From contig JADJFX010000003.1 in assembly GCA_016708345.1 (NCBI GenBank), positions 620,001 through 684,000 on the forward strand: 64,000 nt of DNA, given 5' to 3'. Below the pieces are notes generated by a model that saw nothing but the letters and a program-made list of their open reading frames with translations, was not told the DNA's origin and did not search any database. Below are positions 44,380 to 51,614 of the stretch, one piece after another. The position numbers were made by a program, and so were the translations under genes. Positions within the stretch are counted from its first letter, which is position 1. Each line of letters starts with the position of its first letter. This DNA comes from Candidatus Rhodoferax bjergmarkensis. Its GTDB lineage: Bacteria > Pseudomonadota > Gammaproteobacteria > Burkholderiales > Burkholderiaceae_C.

Positions 44380-45330
44380 TCAGGATGACGGTATCACCGA
44401 TGCAATAGCCTTGGTTGTGGCGGCTCTCTGTAACCGGCGGCGGGTTAGCCATTCATTGATGAAGAACCAGATCATGGTCAGAAAAAATGTGCATCCACCA
44501 GCTATCTCAAGAATCAGACCATAGTCGTAGCGGTATTTGCCGGTGGTGGGGTCGTAAACTGTGCACAAAATGCGTATTCGATCAACCACATCCACTAGGC
44601 TCAAGGTCTGTGGAATTGGTGCGCCGCGCAACAGTTGGCGCAGCGGTTCGCCCAATTGGTCTGGCGTGAGACGATCCCCATAAACCTGTGTGTAAATGCG
44701 ACCCTGCGCGTCCAAAATAGTCACTTCCAGGATGTGGTCTATGCCAGAAGGATCAGACACATAGCTGAAGCCGAGTTCTCGTGTCAGTGGTTCAACAATT
44801 GAGGTATGAGGGCTAAGAAACTCCCAGTTGTCAGCATTAATTAAATACTATACAAAAAAAGCCCGCAATGCGGATGGTGAATCAAAGGGTTGGTTAAATC
44901 CAATGCTGACAACGTTGAATTGGTTTGGCCCTACGATCTTTTGCAAGGTCTGCACAGCCTCATGCAGTGATCTTGTATTGCCGGGGCAAACCTGAAAACA
45001 ACCGGTATAAATGAAGCTCACCAGCAGCGGTTTACCTCGGTAACTGGACAGGCGCACAGGGCGTTCTTGACGATCTAAAAAAGTGTAGTCAGTGGGCGTA
45101 GTTCCGATGACCGCCTGACTGATACGAAGGGCGGTTGCTTGATCAAGCTTATTGCCATTTGTGGTGGGTTCCAATTTAGGAACGGTCAGGGCAGTGGCAG
45201 GTGTTGCAGTGGAAGCCCATACTGAATCAAGCGTGGTGCCGAGTGTCAAGAGCAGCGTCAACGTCAAGACCACCACGCCACGAAGATGCAGTCGACTCAG
45301 GCTCAGGTTGTTGCCTATAAAAATGTACAT
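44380..45330 (-). pseudogene. SCO1/SenC family protein with in-frame amber codon
   Basis: A signal sequence (VVVLTLTLLLTLGTTL) precedes the thioredoxin-like SCO domain with SYRGKPLLVSFIYTGCFQVCP, containing the copper ligands C-x3-C. A TAG at 44848-44850 follows ALRAFFV. The same frame continues with ADNWEFLSPHTSIVEPL and DPSGIDHILEVTILDAQGR, then a C-terminal membrane helix (GGCTFFLTMIWFFINEWL). CAG to TAG is the simplest origin. SCO proteins deliver copper to CuA. This gene sits where senC sits in norSY-senC clusters. A secondary GTG start at 44760 could make only a C-terminal fragment. Confidence 0.8.
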
Positions 45331-45498
45331 TGAATCAAGCAAGAAGGTGCACGAAATTCGCGATATCGACACTGGGTTGTCTACAGGATCAAACTATCGA
45401 TTCTCGCATTTACAAGAACGAGTCGAAGTTGCACGAGTGACTCAAAGCGGGAATTCATAGCCGTTTCGCGGCATGTATTGCAAACGAGAAGCCAAGCC

Positions 45499-45863
45499 TT
45501 ACACAAAAGTAGCGAACCAAGTGACCGAAATCGAGCCGGTCGAAAGAACTTCAATGATCCAAAGCCACAGGGTTGTGTGAGCAAGCTTGCCCGTCACGAA
45601 CGCTCTGGTTTTGGTTCAAACCTTTAACCGGTCGCTTTCAAACTCATGGTATTGATTGAAAGCGCCGGCACTGGCTGAAGAAAGAAAAGTCGACACTGCT
45701 GTCGGCACCAACCACTGCACCGTGGTCAGTGGCTGGCTTGGCGTTACCGCCAAGCCAGCCAGCGTGGTGATCATCACGCGCCGATGCGCAGTTTGAACAG
45801 CCCTGGTACATCACGCACAAGGCTACTGATGGGGCGGTCAATCTGTGCAAGTGTCGAACTCAC
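45499..45863 (-). pseudogene. ctaB: Decayed ctaB (heme O synthase) remnant
   Basis: GTG 45863, with AAGGA six bases upstream and nine bases after the subunit I stop, opens STLAQIDRPISSLVRDVPGL and FKLRIGA, then hits TGA. One base away, the frame continues VMITTLAGLAVTPSQPL, then FLSSASAGAFNQYHEFESDR, an in-frame TGA at 45616-45618, then TRAFVTGKLAHTTLWLW and SISVTWFATFV before TAA. These are the N-terminal third of protoheme IX farnesyltransferase in order, including the prenyl-binding N-x3-E-x-x-D type segment. The rest is absent. So one frameshift, one nonsense change and a truncation. Confidence 0.82.
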
Positions 45864-45872
45864 GACAAGTCC

Positions 45873-47573
45873 TTAGCTCAATCCCCACACTTGGGAGAGG
45901 TACTTCCAGTTGATGAAGTAATAAAGCACAAATGAGACCAAGAAGATCATCGCAAGCACAAACGTACCAGGTGCTGCAAACCCTGCAGAGCCGTAACTTT
46001 GCACTGCTGCCGTAACGGGTGTGGGTGGAATGGGCGTTGGTTTGGCGCTCAATTTACCTTGATCAAGCTTTTTGCCCCACAACAATGAACCGACGGTCAC
46101 ATAGATGTAGATACCACCGCCAGCGATGGCCGCAACGCCAGCAATGCCAACCAAGCCCATCATCAAATAGGCCGCACCTGGCCATTCGTAGGCCATGGGG
46201 GCACCATTGAAGGCCATGTCCCAGTGCCGACGTGAAACGCCCAAGGTACCTGCGCCCATCATTACTAGGCAGAAGAAGTACATGGACAGGCCAAACAAAT
46301 ACGGTTGTATTTTGGCCAGACCGGGTGCAATCATTTCGCGCTTGAACAGCACGGGGATCAGGAAGTAGGTAAGCGCCATGAATGACAATGTTGTTCCAAC
46401 CACCACGGTAGCGTGGAAATGACCAGGCACATAAATTGTGTTGTGAATGATCATGTTGAGCTGTTCGGTGCCCATCATCACACCGGTAATACCGCCGAGG
46501 AAACCAAAGCCAACGATCGAGATGAAAACACCTGAAACCACGGGGTTGCCCCATGGTGCCTTGCGCAGCCACTCGAACAGACCGTTGTTGTAGCCCTTGG
46601 CACGCTGTGCAACTTCAATAGCGCCGGGAATTGTCAAACCGTGAATCATTGACGCAAGAACCGCGAAGTACATGAAATAGCTGGTGTTGACAACTTTCCA
46701 TGCGGTACTGACGCCGGGGTCAGCCAACAAGTGGTGAGCGCTGGCCAGTTGCAAGAACAGGATGTAAAGCAAGAAAGCGCCACGGCTCACGCGCTCGGAC
46801 ATAGGTTTGGCATTGAAAGCAATAGCAGCAACTGCGTACCAGATCGAGATATGTGCCGCCACATTGATTTGTTGTGACGAGTGACCAAAAGCCCACCAAA
46901 TGGTGCGATAGATCAAAGGATCAACGTGCTGAATCAGACCGATTGACATGAAGAATGTCGGAATCAGGATGATGGCACCCGATGCAATCGTGAACACGGC
47001 AATGATGGCCGCCACAATCGCGCCGAACGTCACCAGCGGAACTGAACCTTGATAGGTCTTGTCGCGCTTGGCAACTACAAGAGTCCCAAAGAACACAAAG
47101 CAGGCAATCAGTGCGCCGACTGCGAACAGAATGAGGCCCAAATAGAACGACGGTGCTGCCATCATGGGAACGTATGAGGTCATCATGACGCTGGAGCCAC
47201 CTTGGAATACCGCCACGTTGTTCGTGATAGCTCCTACGAGCATCAAGACGAACGCCAGCCATGCGAATTTGGGCGTGGCGAGTCGACACCGCAGAAGAGT
47301 CGACGAGCAGAAGTAGAGAACCGCGACTTCGAAGAAAATGATCCAGAAGATCAGCATGTCAATGCCGTGGGCAGTGAGTACCTGGTAAAAAGTATCAGCC
47401 GGGAGCCAATGCACTGCAGGCCAACGTGTGAGCACCACGCCGAAGGCAAGCAAGCCGCCGATCAGCAGGAAAACCACCGCCACGACGGCGTTGACAAGCA
47501 TCAGTTTCTCGGCCTGGGCCTCAAATTGCAGACCTGAGCGCGGGCAGGTTCGGTATGTTGTTGTGTTGGACAT
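45873..47573 (-). CDS. Heme-copper oxidase superfamily subunit I, NorY (sNOR)-like
   Basis: 566 residues, about 13-14 helices. All six histidine ligands are present: His69 (TAHGIDMLIFW), His231 (WWAFGHSSQQIN), His280/His281 (SAHHLLADPG), His385 and His387 (VPGHFHATVVVG). The residue four after His231, Tyr in the HPEVY motif of O2 reductases, is Gln235, so the Tyr-His cross-link cannot form. Together with a short CuA subunit II and a following SCO gene, this fits the NorSY type nitric oxide reductase described in ammonia oxidisers, although a B-family-like oxidase cannot be excluded. It follows subunit II by 12 bases. Confidence 0.85.
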   Translation of the reverse strand: MSNTTTYRTCPRSGLQFEAQAEKLMLVNAVVAVVFLLIGGLLAFGVVLTRWPAVHWLPADTFYQVLTAHGIDMLIFWIIFFEVAVLYFCSSTLLRCRLATPKFAWLAFVLMLVGAITNNVAVFQGGSSVMMTSYVPMMAAPSFYLGLILFAVGALIACFVFFGTLVVAKRDKTYQGSVPLVTFGAIVAAIIAVFTIASGAIILIPTFFMSIGLIQHVDPLIYRTIWWAFGHSSQQINVAAHISIWYAVAAIAFNAKPMSERVSRGAFLLYILFLQLASAHHLLADPGVSTAWKVVNTSYFMYFAVLASMIHGLTIPGAIEVAQRAKGYNNGLFEWLRKAPWGNPVVSGVFISIVGFGFLGGITGVMMGTEQLNMIIHNTIYVPGHFHATVVVGTTLSFMALTYFLIPVLFKREMIAPGLAKIQPYLFGLSMYFFCLVMMGAGTLGVSRRHWDMAFNGAPMAYEWPGAAYLMMGLVGIAGVAAIAGGGIYIYVTVGSLLWGKKLDQGKLSAKPTPIPPTPVTAAVQSYGSAGFAAPGTFVLAMIFLVSFVLYYFINWKYLSQVWGLS

Positions 47574-47585
47574 CTTGTAATCCCT

Positions 47586-48125
47586 CTATTTCACGTAAAT
47601 GCGACTGACCATCGTGTGATGGTTAATTCCGCAGTACTCGTTGCAAACCACCGAGTAAGTACCAGACTGATTCGGCGTCACGTTGACCACATGCTCGTAG
47701 CCAGGCACGATCTGAATGTTGATATTCGCTGGTTGAAGCGAAAAACCGTGGTTGTAATCCTGTGACGTCAGGTGCAGACGGTAGGTCTTTCCCTTTTCAA
47801 GTTCGATGATGGGCCAAAAATTCCAAAGGCGAGCCATCATGTAAACATCGCTGCCAGCGGGTGGAGCTACAACCGGAATTTTGGCGTCGGTCTCGGTGCG
47901 AACGGTGTATTTGTCGACCACAGCCTGTGCTTTTGTCATGAAAAGTTCAGGCGTTGTTTTGTAAGTTTCAGTAGAGAGGTTCTGCTCTCCATAGATGTGC
48001 CAGCCGACCATCATGGCAAACATGATGAGGCACCAGACAAGTGCTATGAAAATCCAAGTTCCTTCAACGCGGTCCAGTGGATGCTTCCACCAAAGTCGCT
48101 CTGCCGGGGGCAAGATGGCGCTCAT
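47586..48125 (-). CDS. CuA-containing subunit II, NorS-like
   Basis: 179 residues. One N-terminal helix (about 24-44) and a cupredoxin domain with a full CuA site: His126 (SQDYNHGFSL), then Cys161, Glu163, Cys165, His169 and Met172 in VVCNEYCGINHHTM. It accepts electrons from a soluble cytochrome c or cupredoxin on the periplasmic side and passes them to subunit I. Single-helix architecture is like ba3-type and sNOR subunit II. It lies 48 bases after the small membrane peptide gene. Confidence 0.9.
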   Translation of the reverse strand: MSAILPPAERLWWKHPLDRVEGTWIFIALVWCLIMFAMMVGWHIYGEQNLSTETYKTTPELFMTKAQAVVDKYTVRTETDAKIPVVAPPAGSDVYMMARLWNFWPIIELEKGKTYRLHLTSQDYNHGFSLQPANINIQIVPGYEHVVNVTPNQSGTYSVVCNEYCGINHHTMVSRIYVK

Positions 48126-48173
48126 ATTGACGTCCTTCGAGTGTTATTGTGAATGATTGATATATGCCAATAA

Positions 48174-48329
48174 TTACTTGGCAAGTGGAACGTTCAGGAT
48201 GTCCCACACTCCCCACACCGTGTACACGACCATTGGAATCATGACGCCGAGAAAGAGCAAAAGAAAGGGGTTGTCCAGCAACTGCTGTACAAATGGAACG
48301 GGTTCGTTGGGGTCATTCATTTCGCTCAT
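48174..48329 (-). CDS. 51-residue single-helix membrane peptide heading the operon
   Basis: ATG 48329 with GAAAGG eight bases upstream, TAA at 48174-48176. The chain begins MSEMNDPNEPVPFVQQLLDN and continues with a helix (PFLLLFLGVMIPMVVYTVWG) and a short tail. It resembles small subunits (IIa or CcoQ-like) that pack beside heme-copper subunits. It is first in the cluster. Identity as a subunit is inferred from place and shape. Confidence 0.75.
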   Translation of the reverse strand: MSEMNDPNEPVPFVQQLLDNPFLLLFLGVMIPMVVYTVWGVWDILNVPLAK

Positions 48330-48415
48330 TGCGATACCTTTCGATTTTGTGTTTAAGATGTGGATTGAATAAATTCAACTCCGCCGAGTATGCCTTGGCA
48401 CTGTGGTGTCCGTAA

Positions 48416-48429
48416 TTGATTCACCGCAA
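48416..48429. promoter_or_regulatory. Candidate Fnr/Dnr-type site
   Basis: TTGAT-TCAC-CGCAA, eight of ten positions of the TTGAT-N4-ATCAA consensus, about 87 bases upstream of the peptide gene start. That distance would suit activation of the cluster. It also lies upstream of the divergent ctaA. A second imperfect site, TTGAT-N5-ATCAA (48584-48598), has the wrong spacing. Confidence 0.35.
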
Positions 48430-48602
48430 GTAATTGCGCAATTTCATGGTGTGACTCTGGTTGCCGTGAGTGCATTGGCTTACTCAAGCCCAGTAGTCTA
48501 AAGGCTTTTAGGTGTGTCGATTCTGTTTGCGGCACGGGTTTAGTGTTTTTTTGGATGCTAAACTGCCACCCCCCGCTTCAACGTTGATGATTGATCAAAT
48601 GC

Positions 48603-49577
48603 ATGAGAGTTGAGTATTCCCATGACGTTTTACTACCTCGCGTAGCTTTGGTGTGCGCGCTGCTGGTGATAACTATTGTGGGTCTCAGTGCGTTTATCCG
48701 TCTTTCTGGTGCTGGCTTGGGCTGTTCTCCGTGGCCCCAGTGTTACGGTCAAGTTACACACATTGAACAACGAGGAATTTTACAGACAGCCATTGCACCA
48801 ACGAGTACAGCGATCACTGTCGCGCGTTTCTCCCATCGGATTCTCGCCGTCTTGTTGTTGCCTCTCATGCTGGTTTTGGTGGCTGGAGGATTTTCCAAGA
48901 AATCTGAACCATGGAGCGAGCGCTGGGTTGCCTTGTTCGCGCTGGGGCTGGTGCTGTTTCTGGCCGTGCTCGGCCGCTGGACGGCCGGAGCTCGTGTGCC
49001 GGCTGTGACTTTGGGCAACCTTCTTGGCGGATTTATGCTGTTTGCGCTTTGCTGGAGTATGGCGTGCAGCGGGAGTCGTCTTTTGGTTGGCGCAGCGCTT
49101 TCGGGGAGGGCGAACGCCTGGGCCTGGGTTGCGGTCCTCCTCTTGTTAAGCCAGATTACGCTTGGTGGCTATGTGAGTAGTACATTTGCCGGACTGAGTT
49201 GTCCGAATGTGTATGGATGTGATTTGCCAAACCCAGTGTCTTGGGACGTCTTGAACCCCTTGCGTGAGCCGATCGTCAATTCAAATAGCGTACCTGTGAA
49301 TGCTGAGCTTGCTCTGGTGCATGCCTTGCATCGGTGGACAGGGGCTGCGGCGGCGCTGGCAGTGATTGTTGCCGGGATTGGAACGCTTGGCACTGGGCTG
49401 CGTTCCATGGGCCTGATTCTTATGGCTTTGATAGGAATACAGCTTGCATTGGGTTTGCTGCTGATTTATACAGAGCTTTCTTTGGTCATAGCAGTTGCAC
49501 ACAACGTTGTGGCAGCCATGCTGTTGGCCTCGTTGCTGGGGATCATCCGAGTTCACGGCACCCATCAGCGACTGTGA
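48603..49577 (+). CDS. ctaA: Heme A synthase, CtaA/COX15 family
   Basis: 324 residues, eight helices. Typical blocks are FIRLSGAGLGCSPWPQCYG, RFSHRILAVLLL with a heme-ligand His, a second half with GGYVSSTFAGLSC and the paired Cys of CPNVYGCDLP, and LVHALHRWTGAAAA. It oxidises heme O to heme A. ATG 48603 is preferred to TTG 48591. It is divergent from the reductase cluster. The usual partner ctaB in this window is only a remnant, so heme O must come from elsewhere. Confidence 0.9.
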   Translation: MRVEYSHDVLLPRVALVCALLVITIVGLSAFIRLSGAGLGCSPWPQCYGQVTHIEQRGILQTAIAPTSTAITVARFSHRILAVLLLPLMLVLVAGGFSKKSEPWSERWVALFALGLVLFLAVLGRWTAGARVPAVTLGNLLGGFMLFALCWSMACSGSRLLVGAALSGRANAWAWVAVLLLLSQITLGGYVSSTFAGLSCPNVYGCDLPNPVSWDVLNPLREPIVNSNSVPVNAELALVHALHRWTGAAAALAVIVAGIGTLGTGLRSMGLILMALIGIQLALGLLLIYTELSLVIAVAHNVVAAMLLASLLGIIRVHGTHQRL

Positions 49578-49578
49578 C

Positions 49579-49614
49579 GAACACAGAGGCGTTCACAAGA
49601 TCGTCTCTGTGTTC
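49579..49614. terminator. Hairpin between convergent ctaA and thiolase genes
   Basis: GAACACAGAG and CTCTGTGTTC form a perfect ten-base stem with a 16-base loop. There is no T-tract, so termination is uncertain. Confidence 0.45.
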
Positions 49615-49629
49615 GATTGCACGAAGAGG

Positions 49630-50817
49630 TCAGGCTGTCCGTTCAAAAATCGCGGCAATGCCTTGGCCACCGCCGATGCACATGGTGACCAGTGCATACC
49701 TGCCGCCTATCCGGTCCAGTTCATAAAGTGCTTTGACGGTGATGAGCGCCCCGGTTGCGCCGATCGGGTGACCCAGTGAAATGCCGGAACCGTTCGGGTT
49801 AACCTTGGCTGGGTCCAGGCCCAAATCGCGCGTGACGGCACAGGCTTGGGCCGCAAATGCTTCGTTGGCTTCAATCACATCGAGATCATTGACCGTCAGG
49901 CCAGCTTTTTTGAGCGCAGCCTGGGTCGCTGGTACTGGGCCGATACCCATGTACTTGGGGTCCACCCCGGCGTGGGCGTAAGCGACCAAGCGCGCCATCG
50001 GTTTGAGTCCGCGCGCTTTAGCTGTGGCACCGTCCATCAAGACCACAGCCGCAGCGGCATCGTTGATACCAGAGGCATTGCCCGCAGTTACCGTGCCGTT
50101 TTCTTTCAAAAATGCGGGTTTGAGTTTGGCCATGTCGGTCATTGAGCAATTGGCGCGGAAGTGTTCATCCGTCACATACGCCAAGTCGCCTTTTTTGCTC
50201 TTGAGCATGATAGGCATGATCTGAGACTTGAAATATCCCGCTTCGGTGGCTCGCTGTGCTCGGTTGTGGCTTTCGACAGCAATAGCATCCTGTTGCTCGC
50301 GGGTGATGCCCCACTTGGCTGCAATGTTTTCAGCGGTCACGCCCATGTGAATGGTCTGGAAGGGGTCGTGCAATGCGCCAACCACCATATCGACCATTTT
50401 GGTGTCGCCCATGCGGGCACCCCAGCGCGCTGACAAACTGGCATAGGGGCCACGACTCATGTTCTCGGCACCGCCAGCGACTGCAATATCGGCGTCACCT
50501 AACAAAATAGTTTGACTGGCAGAAACAATCGCCTGCAGTCCGGAGCCACAAAGCCGGTTGACGTTAAAGGCCGGTGTGCTCTCAGGGCAACCGCCATGGA
50601 TAGCAGCCACACGCGAGAGGTACATATCCTTTGGCTCGGTATTGACGACATGGCCAAACACCACATGGCCTACGTCTGCGCCAGCGACATTGGCGCGTGC
50701 AAGTGATTCGCGAACGACTTGAGCAGCCAGTTCGGTTGGGGGGGTGTCCTTCAGGCTGCCGCCGTAGGTACCAATGGCGGTACGCACACCGCTGACAACA
50801 ACAACTTCACGGCTCAT
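49630..50817 (-). CDS. Acetyl-CoA acyltransferase / beta-ketothiolase (BktB-like)
   Basis: 395 residues. Active-site Cys90 in NRLCGSGLQA, His in GHPIGATGA and the second Cys in TMCIGGGQG. It condenses or cleaves acyl-CoA units. The sequence type is close to BktB/PhaA ketothiolases of polyhydroxyalkanoate makers, but chain-length preference cannot be read here. Monocistronic, with TAGGAGA upstream of ATG. Confidence 0.94.
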   Translation of the reverse strand: MSREVVVVSGVRTAIGTYGGSLKDTPPTELAAQVVRESLARANVAGADVGHVVFGHVVNTEPKDMYLSRVAAIHGGCPESTPAFNVNRLCGSGLQAIVSASQTILLGDADIAVAGGAENMSRGPYASLSARWGARMGDTKMVDMVVGALHDPFQTIHMGVTAENIAAKWGITREQQDAIAVESHNRAQRATEAGYFKSQIMPIMLKSKKGDLAYVTDEHFRANCSMTDMAKLKPAFLKENGTVTAGNASGINDAAAAVVLMDGATAKARGLKPMARLVAYAHAGVDPKYMGIGPVPATQAALKKAGLTVNDLDVIEANEAFAAQACAVTRDLGLDPAKVNPNGSGISLGHPIGATGALITVKALYELDRIGGRYALVTMCIGGGQGIAAIFERTA

Positions 50818-50964
50818 AAGAGTCTCCTAAACTGGGGGAACGTAAAAATATCGTTGCTCGACTGACTAGCAGCCGGACTGCTGCTATCTTAGCGATCATT
50901 TGAACGAAATCACATGGTGGAAAGATATAGAAGGAAGGCAGTAGCCACTGTTCAGATGTGGAGT

Positions 50965-51612
50965 TTAAAAGGGTTCTGGGCTGAAAAATTGCATGGTATG
51001 ACCATTTGCCGGGTGCTGCAGCTCCACGGAGCGGGCGTGTAAAAGAAGTCGGTCAGACTTGGTTTGAACCTGCTGATTTGCGTACAGCGCATCTCCCACA
51101 ATGGCGTGCCCCATGGCGAGCAGATGCACACGCAACTGGTGCGAGCGCCCCGTGATGGGTTCTAGCTCAACCCGGGTTGTTTGCATGGTGTCGTTGAAGG
51201 ACAATGTGCGCCACCGTGTCATGCTTGGCTTGCCATGAACGAGGTCAATGACCCTACGGGGGCGGTTGGGCCAATCCACAAGGATCGGAAGGTCAATGAC
51301 ACCCCATGCCGAGTGGGGCAGTTCAGGATGACCGTCAACGATTGCAATGTAGCGTTTTGTGACAGATCGGCTGGCAAAGGCATCATTCAGGCAGCGCTGT
51401 ACTGCAGGGGAACGTGCGAAAACCATGACACCCGAGGTGGCCATGTCCAGGCGGTGGACAACCAAGGCTTCGGGGTAATGGCGCTGGACTCTGGCGCTCA
51501 GACAGTCTTGCTTGTCTTCGCCTCGACCCGGTACTGACAGCAAACCAGCGGGTTTGTTCAGTACCAACAGGGCGTCGTCCACATACAGGACGTCGATTTC
51601 AACCGTGTTCAT
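50965..51612 (-). CDS. RluA-family pseudouridine synthase
   Basis: 215 residues. Synthase domain only, without S4: LLVLNKPAGLLSVPGRG, HRLDMATSG with catalytic Asp, and PITGRSHQLRVHLLAMG. Size and motifs fit RluA (23S U746/tRNA U32) or a near relative. ATG 51612 lies two bases after the kinase stop, so it is translationally linked to that gene. TTG 51618 is the alternative. Confidence 0.9.
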   Translation of the reverse strand: MNTVEIDVLYVDDALLVLNKPAGLLSVPGRGEDKQDCLSARVQRHYPEALVVHRLDMATSGVMVFARSPAVQRCLNDAFASRSVTKRYIAIVDGHPELPHSAWGVIDLPILVDWPNRPRRVIDLVHGKPSMTRWRTLSFNDTMQTTRVELEPITGRSHQLRVHLLAMGHAIVGDALYANQQVQTKSDRLLLHARSVELQHPANGHTMQFFSPEPF

Positions 51613-51614
51613 TC

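Noticed and set aside
45644..45850. Minus-strand 68-residue frame as a new gene
   Set aside because: It overlaps the ctaB remnant in a different frame, and the remnant explains the sequence better.
48584..48598. TTGAT-N5-ATCAA as an Fnr site
   Set aside because: Spacer is five, not four, and it abuts the ctaA start codon.
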